Assembly (NCBI GenBank): GCA_011049295.1
Contig: DSCA01000044.1
Span: 1 to 17,270, forward strand
DNA length: 17,270 nucleotides
Direction: 5' to 3'
Source: Thermoplasmatales archaeon
Lineage (GTDB): Archaea > Thermoplasmatota > E2 > UBA202 > DSCA01
Shown here piece after piece: positions 1 through 6,427 of the stretch. Numbering within the stretch: the first letter of the stretch is position 1; each line of letters starts with the position of its first letter. Under the pieces are notes generated by a model. That model was given only the letters and a program-made list of their open reading frames with translations, was not told where the DNA came from and did not search any database. A program made the translations under genes and the position numbers.

Positions 1-1732
1 ACTCATCCCGGGTTAGCTCCTCCGGGCAGTGGAAGCGGCAGCGGGGGTGATAGGTGCCGTCCCGTTCCTGCTTGCCGTAGACAATGATGATGGGCACCCA
101 TTCCTTTTCTGCCTCCCTGATTTTTTTGCCCATGCTGGCGTCCCGGTCGTCCACATCCACCCGCCCATGCAGGGTGCCAGCCAGCTGAACGCACGGGTCC
201 ACGAACTCGTCGCCCACTGGAATCAGTCGCACCTGGGTGGGACACAGCCAGAAGGGAAGAAGGGCCTTTTTTCCCTCCTCCATGGCCCGGGCCTGTTTTT
301 CCAGGAGGGCGCACACACAGCGGTCGATGCCCCCGGAGACGGAGGTATGGAGGAGCAGCGGATGCTGCCGCCGTCCGTCCTCGTCGGCATAGGTGATGTC
401 AAACTGGGCGGGGTTTTCCACGTCGATTTGCACGGTGGACAGGGCAAAGGCCTTGCCCGTGGAGTCGTTCATGTTGAACTCGAACTTGGTGATGAAGTAG
501 AAGTAGCGCTCGTCCCACATCTCCACCAGAAGGGGCCGGCCCACCCGTCGGGCAATGGATGCCGCAAAGTCCCGGTTTTCTTCGTAAAAAGAGCGCACGA
601 ACCGCAAAGCCACCTCGCCCTCCAGTTCAATCAGCCGGGTCCACTCCAGGGAGAGCAGCACCTGGCGCTCAAACTCCTGCTTGGCCTGCTCCAGGTCGGC
701 GCACAGGGTGTGCATGTCGGGCATGGTGAAGGCCCGCAGCCTCTTTATGCCGGATAGCTCTCCGTGCTGCTCCTTGCGGAAGGACTGGGCCAGCTCGAAC
801 AGCCGCAGGGGAAGGTTGCGATAGGAGATGACCATGTCGTGGGCCATCAGGTACTGGCCGAAGCAGGCGGCAAATCTCATGAACAGCTCCTTGCCCTTGT
901 CTCCCCTCACCCGGTACTGGCGGGCGGGGAATTTGGCCAGGTATTTGCGCAGGGCCGGATGCTCGGTGTCGTACATGAGGGGGGTTTCCACCGCCATGGC
1001 CCCCGCCTCCAGGCACATCTCCTCCACCTTGCGCTCCAGCAGGGTCTTGACGAGCCGCCCCTGGGGATACCAGCGCATCTGGCCGGGGTCGGAGCCCGGC
1101 TCGTAGTCCACCATCTCCAGCTTCTGCATGAGGTCGATGTGGGCGGGCTGCCGCTCCGTCTGCCGGCTGCCGAAGGCCTCGTACTGGTAAAATGTGTACA
1201 GCTCGGGATGGTCGGAGAAATCGAACTCCGGGGCCGGTGTGAGGTCTCCCTCCGGGGTGAGAATGTACCAGGAGGAGGATACGGTCCTGGTTGCTTCCTC
1301 TTCCCGCTCTGCCGGACCGGCGTGGATTTCCCGGGAAAGCTCGGCCAGGGGATGGCCCTTGCAGCTCAGCCAGAAGGCCTTGTACCAGCCGAAGGGGGCC
1401 TGCTGCACTGTGTAGTCCTTGCTCAGGGCGGCGGAGAGGGCGACCAGCACTTCCTGGGCGTCGTCGGCTCCGGCCAGATTGGAGGACAGATGGGCGTAGG
1501 GATAGAGCATGATGCTGGCCACCTCCACCTTGCTGGCCACCTCCCCTATCTCCCGGGCGGCGTTGGCCACCACCTGGTCCATGTCCTTTCGGTCGTCCTT
1601 TTCCACTGCCGCAAAGACGGCCAGTGCCTCCTCCAGACGGCCCTGCCTGGTCTCCAGGTCGGGGGCCTGCTTGAGGGCCTTCTGCCGGGCCTCGTATTCT
1701 ATGTAGTCGGTGTGCAGGAGGAGAATCTTCAT
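1..1732 (-). CDS. thrS: Threonyl-tRNA synthetase, archaeal type (3' end outside window)
   Basis: This enzyme charges tRNA-Thr with threonine in the cytoplasm. I translated most of the minus-strand frame from the ATG at 1732 and found no stop; 577 codons are visible and about 40 C-terminal residues, part of the anticodon-binding domain, lie beyond the window. The N-terminus (MKILLLHTDYIEYEA) is the archaeal editing domain, related to D-aminoacyl-tRNA deacylases, over about residues 1-140. The class II catalytic core follows, with VETPLMYDTEHP, FMRFAACFGQYLMAHD, the motif 2 region FRKEQHGELSGIKRLRAFT, MPDMH and motif 3 LLHTSVSGGIDR. The Cys, His and His of the catalytic zinc site are all present. 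Two TATA-like boxes lie upstream, the nearer about 24 nt from the ATG, which suggests a leaderless or very short-leader transcript. The gene stands alone, read away from DUF63. Confidence 0.96.
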   Translation of the reverse strand, partial: MKILLLHTDYIEYEARQKALKQAPDLETRQGRLEEALAVFAAVEKDDRKDMDQVVANAAREIGEVASKVEVASIMLYPYAHLSSNLAGADDAQEVLVALSAALSKDYTVQQAPFGWYKAFWLSCKGHPLAELSREIHAGPAEREEEATRTVSSSWYILTPEGDLTPAPEFDFSDHPELYTFYQYEAFGSRQTERQPAHIDLMQKLEMVDYEPGSDPGQMRWYPQGRLVKTLLERKVEEMCLEAGAMAVETPLMYDTEHPALRKYLAKFPARQYRVRGDKGKELFMRFAACFGQYLMAHDMVISYRNLPLRLFELAQSFRKEQHGELSGIKRLRAFTMPDMHTLCADLEQAKQEFERQVLLSLEWTRLIELEGEVALRFVRSFYEENRDFAASIARRVGRPLLVEMWDERYFYFITKFEFNMNDSTGKAFALSTVQIDVENPAQFDITYADEDGRRQHPLLLHTSVSGGIDRCVCALLEKQARAMEEGKKALLPFWLCPTQVRLIPVGDEFVDPCVQLAGTLHGRVDVDDRDASMGKKIREAEKEWVPIIIVYGKQERDGTYHPRCRFHCPEELTRDE

Positions 1733-1752
1733 CGAGGGTAAACTTGCGGGCG

Positions 1753-1770
1753 ATATAAAAATTTATAGAT
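1753..1770 (-). promoter_or_regulatory. thrS promoter, two overlapping TATA-like boxes
   Basis: On the minus strand this AT-rich island reads ATCTATAAATTTTTATATC within GC-rich sequence. The TATA element centred near 1756 is about 24 nt from the thrS ATG, matching archaeal TATA-to-start-site spacing, so transcription may begin at the A of the ATG. The second element, near 1766, would give a leader of about 10 nt. Confidence 0.6.
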
Positions 1771-1788
1771 GAAGCGGGAGGAGAAGCC

Positions 1789-1802
1789 GGCCGCCGACGG
1801 CC
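1789..1802. repeat. Small GC hairpin between DUF63 and thrS
   Basis: A perfect 5-bp inverted repeat (GGCCG/CGGCC) with a 4-nt loop. On the minus strand it lies downstream of the DUF63 stop and is followed by a pyrimidine-rich run. It could help end the DUF63 transcript, but it is short and GC-rich enough to be chance. I see nothing else in the 126-bp gap 1733-1858 apart from the thrS promoter. Confidence 0.25.
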
Positions 1803-1858
1803 AGAGCGACTCCCGACGCATGTGAGGAAGTGATTGGTGATGGCCCCTCTCCTCTCCC

Positions 1859-3010
1859 TCAAGTGCCCATGAGTATGCGCAACATGTCCCTGAGCCCGGG
1901 GGACAGGCCCAGAATGAGCACAAAGAACTTGATCAGTCCGGTGAGAATGGGGCGCTCCGCCAGGTCCTGACGGAGGTACACGTCCGTGCCGTAGATGATA
2001 ATCAGGGCTACGGCCATCTTGGCCAAGGGGTAGGCGATGCCGTTGCCCGCTTCCATGAGAAACAGAGGGAGAGGGTGTTTTTCTCCGTAACTGATGCCCA
2101 TGCCCAGGGGGTCCACCACCGCCAGGTAGCTGGTCCATCCGTCAATAAGGTGGCCGAAGACCAGGGAGAGGTTGACCCCGGCGGTCAGCCAGGGCAGGCG
2201 GCGCCATCGTCCCAGGGCGTATACTCCCAGCACCCCCGCCAGGGTGAGCACCAACACCAGGGGGATGACCGCCAGGTGCACCTCGCCGGCCGTTCCCCAC
2301 CGCTCGCCGGCCATCCAGACGGCGATGAAGTACAGTGAGGGGAGCACCAGCATTGTGCCCAGGGAAAACAGGGTGGCCACCATGTCTTTATTTTTCCACA
2401 GGTAAAAGGCGCCCAGAGCTACGGTGGCAAAGGCCACCATCCACAGGGGGTGAAGAGAGATTGCCAGGTAGCGGTCTGCCATCAGATGAGCCAGGGTGTA
2501 GCTGGCTGCCACCCCTGCCAGCAGTAGCACCAGCAGCCGGCGCTGCTCCCCGGGATTTTTTTTCCGCTGCACGAGGAGGCCCGCCGCGATGCCCACCGCG
2601 AAATAGAATCCTATCTGGGCGTAAATCAGGGGGGAAATAAAAAGATAGGCCAGAGGCCGGGAGAACAACCCGCTGTCCTCCAGCACCCGCAGGGTGGCCC
2701 CCAGCAGCAGGAAGGGGGAGGCACCCACAAAAAACCGCAGGTCTGGCCGGATGGAAAAATGCCGGAAGACACGATACAGGAGATAAAACATGGCCAGGAG
2801 GATGGCGCCGTACACCATCTCCGACAGCAGGGTGTAGCCCTCCACCGCCTCCACCCCGCGATGGCTGACCGGACGGCCCACGGCGTCGGCCACCACCGGC
2901 CCCACGAAGTACTTCCAGATGAACCGGTCATAGACGACTTCGGGAGCCACGAGCAGAGCGGCCGTCAGGGCCGCCGCGCCCACCCCCACCGGGAGCAACC
3001 ATCGCCGCAT
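1859..3010 (-). CDS. DUF63 family multi-pass membrane protein
   Basis: A 383-residue, strongly hydrophobic protein with about eight to ten predicted membrane segments separated by short basic loops. It matches the archaeal DUF63 family by its RVLEDSGLFSRP segment followed by FISPLIYAQIGFYF, and by the C-terminal GHLIDGWTSYLAVVDPLG and YGEKHPLPLFL region with conserved acidic and His residues. The family's function is not established; the conserved polar residues inside membrane segments would suit a membrane enzyme or transporter, but that is inference. The ATG at 3010 sits about 25 nt after a TATA box that overlaps the larB stop region, so the gene probably has its own leaderless promoter even though larB ends only 29 nt upstream. 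Confidence 0.88.
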   Translation of the reverse strand: MRRWLLPVGVGAAALTAALLVAPEVVYDRFIWKYFVGPVVADAVGRPVSHRGVEAVEGYTLLSEMVYGAILLAMFYLLYRVFRHFSIRPDLRFFVGASPFLLLGATLRVLEDSGLFSRPLAYLFISPLIYAQIGFYFAVGIAAGLLVQRKKNPGEQRRLLVLLLAGVAASYTLAHLMADRYLAISLHPLWMVAFATVALGAFYLWKNKDMVATLFSLGTMLVLPSLYFIAVWMAGERWGTAGEVHLAVIPLVLVLTLAGVLGVYALGRWRRLPWLTAGVNLSLVFGHLIDGWTSYLAVVDPLGMGISYGEKHPLPLFLMEAGNGIAYPLAKMAVALIIIYGTDVYLRQDLAERPILTGLIKFFVLILGLSPGLRDMLRILMGT

Positions 3011-3030
3011 TGGTAGAGAAAAAGACGGGC

Positions 3031-3038
3031 TTTAATAA
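3031..3038 (-). promoter_or_regulatory. TATA box for the DUF63 gene
   Basis: The minus strand reads TTATTAAA, centred about 25 nt upstream of the ATG at 3010 and next to the larB stop codon (3040-3042). The spacing predicts a leaderless mRNA. Confidence 0.5.
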
Positions 3039-3039
3039 G

Positions 3040-3798
3040 TTAGCGATTTCCGGCAACCTTTCTCATAATCCTGTAGGCCAGGACTCCCGCCCCGAACCCG
3101 TTGTCGATGTTCACCGTGGCCACCCCCGGGGAGCAGCTGTTGAGCATGGTGAGCAGGGCGGCATAGCCGTGCAGGCCGGTGCCGTAGCCCACGCTGGTGG
3201 GCAGAGCGATCACCGGCGCCGCAAACAGGCTGGCCGCGATACCCGGCAGCACGCCGTCCATGCCTGCGGTGACCACCATGACATGTGCCTCCTGCAATAC
3301 CTCTCTGAATTCCAGCAGCCGGTGGATGCCGGCCGCCCCTACATCAAAAATGCGCTTCACCGGGCACCCCAGCACCTCGGCGGTGACCGCTGCCTCCTCC
3401 GCCACCGGTATGTCTCCGGTGCCGGCACTGACCACCACCAATCGTTCCCCGGCATGCCGGGCTTGTGGCGTCTCTCCCGCCACCACGATGCGCGCTTTCT
3501 CGTAATAAGAGGCAGGAGCCACTTCTTTGACCGCCTCATATACCGTTGGGTCGGCCTTGGTTATGAACACCGGATGGCGATTTCCAAGGCGCTGTACCAG
3601 CTCGGCAATCTGGCGGGCGGTTTTCCCGGGAGCATAGATGACCTCCGGCACTCCGGTGCGCATTTCCCGGTGCAGGTCCAGTTTGATGTCTCCGAAGTCG
3701 GCAAAGGGGAGATAGGCGAGGGCCTCCAGGGCCTGCTCCACGCTCGTTTGGCCGGCCCGCACGTCTTCCAGTATCCGGGCTACGTCCTCTCTTTTCAT
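3040..3798 (-). CDS. larB: LarB, nickel-pincer cofactor biosynthesis carboxylase
   Basis: LarB carboxylates and hydrolyses nicotinic acid adenine dinucleotide to pyridinium-3,5-biscarboxylic acid mononucleotide. This is the first step of the nickel-pincer nucleotide cofactor of lactate racemase and related epimerases. The protein has 252 residues, the usual length. The N-terminal half contains the family segment LPFADFGDIKLDLHREMRTG and EVIYAPGKTARQI. The C-terminal half is the AIR carboxylase (PurE-like) domain, with GTGDIPVAEEAAVTA, DVGAAGIHRLL, VVTAGMDGVLPGIAASL and CSPGVATVNIDNGFGAG. The Cys at about residue 222 is at the position of the covalent catalytic cysteine. LarC and LarE, needed for later steps, are not in the window. 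Some LarB homologues occur without a lactate racemase, so the final enzyme served is unknown. Confidence 0.93.
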   Translation of the reverse strand: MKREDVARILEDVRAGQTSVEQALEALAYLPFADFGDIKLDLHREMRTGVPEVIYAPGKTARQIAELVQRLGNRHPVFITKADPTVYEAVKEVAPASYYEKARIVVAGETPQARHAGERLVVVSAGTGDIPVAEEAAVTAEVLGCPVKRIFDVGAAGIHRLLEFREVLQEAHVMVVTAGMDGVLPGIAASLFAAPVIALPTSVGYGTGLHGYAALLTMLNSCSPGVATVNIDNGFGAGVLAYRIMRKVAGNR

Positions 3799-3824
3799 GT
3801 CCTGAGAGAGAAATCCGGTGAGGC

Positions 3825-3830
3825 TATAAA
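3825..3830 (-). promoter_or_regulatory. TATA box for larB
   Basis: The minus strand reads TTTATAGCC, centred about 29 nt upstream of the larB ATG at 3798. This predicts a leader of only a few nucleotides. The flanking upstream sequence is AT-rich (3840-3865). Confidence 0.5.
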
Positions 3831-3868
3831 CGATTAATGGTCAAAAAATTCCAATATTTTTTTATGCT

Positions 3869-3934
3869 CGGCCCTTTTATGGCCGTGGATACGAGGCTGG
3901 CGGCGACGATTCCGCCTCCCTCCCCCTCGTATCC
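3869..3934. repeat. Paired inverted repeats in the larB-TlpA gap; possible terminator or structured RNA
   Basis: A perfect 10-bp inverted repeat (GGATACGAGG at 3887-3896, CCTCGTATCC at 3925-3934) encloses a 5-bp inner stem (GGCGG at 3899-3903, CCGCC at 3912-3916). Next to it is a second 5-bp hairpin (CGGCC at 3869-3873, GGCCG at 3881-3885). The structure starts 4 nt after the TlpA stop, so on the minus strand it would form in the 3' tail of that mRNA. The run next to it is A-rich on that strand, not T-rich, so it is not a classic U-tract terminator. A 3'-end stabilising structure or a small RNA is equally possible. Confidence 0.5.
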
Positions 3935-3937
3935 CTT

Positions 3938-4489
3938 TTACTCCAGCAGTTCATCTATTACTGGGGCCAGTTTCTGTACCTTGGACGGCCATCCCGGCGG
4001 CACGTCGTCGTGGACTGCCAGTCCCGTGTGCCGGAAATGGACCTGGCCCGACTGGTCGAATATGTAAATCATGGGAATGCCGGGACCGTCCGAGCCGGGG
4101 GCCGTGTATTTGTATTCCTCCCAGATGCTTCCGTCATTCAGGCCGAATGTCCACTCCAGTGGGTAGCCGTATTTGGAGGCAAAATTCTGCTTGTACTGCC
4201 GCAGCTGTTGCGCCGTTTCCCGGGTGTCGATATCCACGGAAAGAATGACCACCTCCTGATCGTGGTAAGCATCATAAATTTTTTTCAGCTCCTGCATTTG
4301 GTACTCGCACGGCGTACACCAGGTAGCCATCAGGTCCAGTATGACCACCTTACCCCGGTAATCCCGGAGATGCACGGTGTCTCCGTCCAAGGCGACAAAG
4401 GAGAAATCTTTTCCTGATGATTCTGTGCATCCGGTGAGCAGGGGCAGGGCGACCAGCGTCAGGAGAAGTAACGCCGCTCGGGCCTTCAT
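3938..4489 (-). CDS. TlpA-like thioredoxin-fold lipoprotein
   Basis: A 183-residue protein with a hydrophobic N-terminal signal ending in a lipobox (LLTG-C, Cys at residue 21), so it is probably lipid-anchored on the outer face of the membrane. The rest is a TlpA/ResA-type thioredoxin fold: FVALDGDTVHLRDYRGKVVIL, the active-site WCTPC at about residues 57-61, and the cis-proline loop GIPMIYIFD near 138-144. Such proteins reduce or oxidise disulfides in exported proteins, for instance in cytochrome c maturation. Its start overlaps the stop of the upstream thioredoxin gene by 4 nt (ATGA), so the two are translationally coupled. The electron donor (a CcdA/DsbD-type membrane protein) is not in the window. 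The specific substrate cannot be told. Confidence 0.9.
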   Translation of the reverse strand: MKARAALLLLTLVALPLLTGCTESSGKDFSFVALDGDTVHLRDYRGKVVILDLMATWCTPCEYQMQELKKIYDAYHDQEVVILSVDIDTRETAQQLRQYKQNFASKYGYPLEWTFGLNDGSIWEEYKYTAPGSDGPGIPMIYIFDQSGQVHFRHTGLAVHDDVPPGWPSKVQKLAPVIDELLE

Positions 4490-4884
4490 AGGTACCGCTG
4501 AATCCAGTCCCGCAGCATGTCGGGAGGCAGAGCACCTACGTTGCGGTCCACGAGTTGGCCGTTTTTGAACAGCAGGAGGGTGGGAATGCTCATGATGCCG
4601 TAGCGGGAGGAGGAAACCCGGTTCTCGTCGGTGTTGAGTTTGGCGAACACCACCTGACCCTTCATCTCGCCGGCCAGCTGGTCAATCACCGGGCCCAGCA
4701 TGCGGCAGGGTCCGCACCAGGGAGCCCAGCAGTCCACCACCACCAGGGGATGGGAGCCCACGGTCTGGTCCAGGGTATCGTCGGTGACGGCAACCGGTTT
4801 ATTCGGGGTTGTGGACCCGCCGGTCATTTTCTGCAGCAGGGACTCCATTTTTTTCTTTCGTATGGTACTGACTTCGTCTTCCAT
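4486..4884 (-). CDS. Thioredoxin
   Basis: A cytoplasmic thioredoxin of 132 residues; about 105-110 is usual. The active site WCGPC is at about residues 56-60 and the cis-proline at 101 (SIPTLLLF), with FKNGQLVDRNVGALP typical of the C-terminal half. The first 30 residues (charged, then MTGGSTTPNKP) are an extra non-conserved N-terminus. Internal Met codons at 13 and 20 are possible alternative starts, but the ATG at 4884 lies about 25 nt from a TATA box and is preferred as a leaderless start. It is the first gene of an operon with the TlpA-like lipoprotein. The pairing suggests cytosolic and exported thiol-disulfide functions expressed together. Confidence 0.94.
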   Translation of the reverse strand: MEDEVSTIRKKKMESLLQKMTGGSTTPNKPVAVTDDTLDQTVGSHPLVVVDCWAPWCGPCRMLGPVIDQLAGEMKGQVVFAKLNTDENRVSSSRYGIMSIPTLLLFKNGQLVDRNVGALPPDMLRDWIQRYL

Positions 4885-4905
4885 GAGAGGAGAATGCCGG
4901 CCACC

Positions 4906-4912
4906 TATTTAA
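4906..4912 (-). promoter_or_regulatory. TATA box for the thioredoxin operon
   Basis: The minus strand reads TTAAATA, centred 25 nt upstream of the thioredoxin ATG. No Shine-Dalgarno sequence lies between box and start (CTCCTCTCATG), consistent with leaderless transcription. It shares an 82-bp gap with the divergent regulator at 4967. Confidence 0.6.
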
Positions 4913-4940
4913 CGTTTTTTCATAAATTTTGCACAAACGA

Positions 4941-4947
4941 TTTATAC
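4941..4947 (+). promoter_or_regulatory. TATA box for the divergent winged-helix regulator
   Basis: TTTATAC centred about 23 nt before the ATG at 4967, with no Shine-Dalgarno sequence between them, so the transcript is probably leaderless. The two divergent TATA boxes (4906 and 4941) are about 35 bp apart. A regulator bound between them could control both directions. Confidence 0.6.
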
Positions 4948-4966
4948 CGGCAGCCCATATCCTTAC

Positions 4967-5344
4967 ATGGACCGGCATCAATCCCCGGGGCGGTCTACCT
5001 GCGCCGACATGCTGTGCCGCCTCCTGGACCTCAACGACCTAGACCTCCATATATACCGTCTCCTTATCCAGGGATCACAGTGCGCCCGAGACCTGGCCGA
5101 GCAGGTGGGCAAAGACCGCAGCACCGTGCACCGCTCCCTCCAGCGGCTGGTAGAGGGGGGGCTGTGCCAGCGCCAGCGCTGCCCGGTGGAGGGAGGCGGA
5201 CGGTTCTTCCGCTATGCCGCCGTAGCCCCGGAGGAGGTGCAGCAACGAATTCGCACCTGCCTAGACAACTGGTACCATCGCATGGAGCAGGCCCTTGACC
5301 AGTTCATGGCGGAATTTTACTCGAATGAAAACACCAACCAGTGA
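4967..5344 (+). CDS. Small winged-helix (TrmB/MarR-like) transcriptional regulator, Cys-rich
   Basis: A 125-residue DNA-binding protein. Residues about 25-85 form a winged helix: LDLHIYRLLIQGSQCARDLAEQV, the recognition helix GKDRSTVHRSLQRLVEGGL, and a wing containing EGGGRFFRY. A C-terminal helix (PEEVQQRIRTCLDNWYHRM) probably mediates dimerisation. This layout is common in single-domain TrmB-like regulators of euryarchaea; there is no sugar-binding domain as in full TrmB. It contains six cysteines (near residues 12, 17, 39, 67, 72 and 98), unusual for so small a cytosolic protein. It is divergent from a thioredoxin operon, so a thiol-based redox sensor of that operon is a reasonable but untested idea. 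No close functional assignment is possible. Confidence 0.85.
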   Translation: MDRHQSPGRSTCADMLCRLLDLNDLDLHIYRLLIQGSQCARDLAEQVGKDRSTVHRSLQRLVEGGLCQRQRCPVEGGGRFFRYAAVAPEEVQQRIRTCLDNWYHRMEQALDQFMAEFYSNENTNQ

Positions 5345-5360
5345 CCAATCCAGTAATAAA

Positions 5361-5379
5361 TTATAAACAAGTTTATAAA
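5361..5379 (+). promoter_or_regulatory. Palindromic operator overlapping the TATA box of the Lrp-like gene
   Basis: TTATAAAC-AA-GTTTATAA (5361-5378) is a perfect 8-bp inverted repeat around a 2-nt centre. Its right arm forms the likely TATA box (TTTATAAA, 5372-5379), centred about 25 nt from the GTG codons at 5398/5401. A dimeric regulator bound here would block TBP, the usual mode of repression by archaeal Lrp-type proteins, so autoregulation by the adjacent gene is likely. AT-rich TATA regions are partly self-complementary by nature, which weakens the case somewhat. Confidence 0.55.
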
Positions 5380-5397
5380 GGCGTGGCATATTAAAAT

Positions 5398-5967
5398 GTG
5401 GTGCGTGCGATGAACCATGGGCTGGACGACAAGGATCGAAAAATTATTAGTTTGCTGCAAAAAAACCCCTACCTCTCCCAGAGCAAAATCGCGCAGCATG
5501 TTGATCTGTCTCAACCAGCGGCCTATTTCCGCATCCAGAAACTAGTAAAGAAGGGCTTTCTATCCCGCTCCATGGGCGTGGACCTCAAAAAAATCGGCCT
5601 TCCCCTGCTCAAGATAGACCTGTCGGCGGAGGAGCCCGACGTCTTCATGCAAACCATGCTGGGCTGCCCCTACGTTCTCGACCTCTACCGGATGGACGGC
5701 GGCCACGTGTTTTCACTGTTTCTGGGCGGCGAAAACTATTCCACCCTGGAGGCAGTGAAGTCCTCCATAGCCGACAGAAAGGGGGTCAGCGAGCTGCACT
5801 CTCACCACGTCACGGGTTCAAAAAACGGGCTGGTTATGCCTCTCTCCATGGTGGAGCCGGGCGGTAGCGGCCCCTGCCAGGCCGACTGTCTCCAATGCCC
5901 CCGGTATACGGAAAAAAAATGCCTGGGCTGCCCCCACACCGTCCACTATAGGGGCAACCTGTGGTGA
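5398..5967 (+). CDS. Lrp/AsnC-like transcriptional regulator with C-terminal Cys cluster
   Basis: A 189-residue regulator. The N-terminal winged helix (about residues 9-60) reads LDDKDRKIISLLQKNPYLSQ then SKIAQHVDLSQPAAYFRIQKL, the Lrp/AsnC pattern. The middle (about 65-140) resembles the ferredoxin-like ligand-binding domain but is divergent. The C-terminus carries five cysteines as C-x3-C-x2-C-x7-C-x2-C (residues 160-178), ending HYRGNLW. That spacing suggests a zinc or iron-sulfur site and is not part of the classic Lrp fold. The GTG at 5398 fits a leaderless start from the TATA box at 5372; GTG 5401 and ATG 5410 are alternatives. Its stop lies 1 bp from that of the convergent Mut7-C gene. 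Effector and targets are unknown. Confidence 0.85.
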   Translation: MVRAMNHGLDDKDRKIISLLQKNPYLSQSKIAQHVDLSQPAAYFRIQKLVKKGFLSRSMGVDLKKIGLPLLKIDLSAEEPDVFMQTMLGCPYVLDLYRMDGGHVFSLFLGGENYSTLEAVKSSIADRKGVSELHSHHVTGSKNGLVMPLSMVEPGGSGPCQADCLQCPRYTEKKCLGCPHTVHYRGNLW

Positions 5968-5968
5968 C

Positions 5969-6427
5969 TCACCCCGCCCGCAGGGAAGCGATGAAGCGGC
6001 GCATGTTGTCCCAGTGGGTGCCCGTCCAGTAGACCCTTCCGCAGGATGGACACCTCCAGAACTGCTCATGCTCCTGGTAGGCACGGGGTGGCACCTCGTC
6101 CCTCACCGCCTCCTTGTCCACGGCCTCCACGGACCTGTTGCAGACCGTGCATCTGCTCAAAACCCGGTCCCAGTCCACCGACAGGTGCAGCTCCCTCAGC
6201 ACGCTCTCCAGCTGCTCCCGCACGTGGGTGCTCTCCAGCAGCAGCGACGGTTCATATGAAGCAGCCAGTTCCTTATCTCGGGTGAGCAGCACCCGCCCCT
6301 CCCCACGCGCCCGGGCCACAATCTCCCCGTCGTCACCCTCCTTCACATAGGCCGTGTCGTAGCCCAGGATGCGCAGCCAGGTGGCCAGGCTCCCCAGCAT
6401 CTGGTCGCACAGCAACTTCATGCTCAC
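5969..6427 (-). CDS. Mut7-C RNase (PIN-like) domain protein with zinc ribbon
   Basis: A 152-residue protein of the Mut7-C family, a PIN-like nuclease fold. The N-terminal half shows KLLCDQMLGSLATWLRILGYD with an acidic residue at position 8, then GRVLLTRDKEL with Asp 51, the expected metal-binding acidic residues. The C-terminal half has two CxxC pairs (Cys 93/96 and 126/129, the second in RCPSCGRVYWTGTHW), forming a zinc ribbon. It probably acts on RNA, but substrates in archaea are not established. A GTG start at 6427 overlaps the nusA stop (GTGA); the ATG at 6421 is an alternative. It is the last gene of the RNA polymerase operon, where rps12 would normally be, which hints at a transcription- or translation-linked role. 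Confidence 0.88.
   Translation of the reverse strand: MSMKLLCDQMLGSLATWLRILGYDTAYVKEGDDGEIVARARGEGRVLLTRDKELAASYEPSLLLESTHVREQLESVLRELHLSVDWDRVLSRCTVCNRSVEAVDKEAVRDEVPPRAYQEHEQFWRCPSCGRVYWTGTHWDNMRRFIASLRAG

Noticed and set aside
669..2138. 489-codon minus-strand frame across thrS and into the DUF63 gene
   Set aside because: It is an out-of-register reading of thrS rich in Arg, Pro and Gly; the true thrS frame reads conserved synthetase motifs throughout.
5396..5398. ATG just before the Lrp-like gene
   Set aside because: It is out of frame with the regulator; the in-frame starts are GTG 5398, GTG 5401 and ATG 5410.
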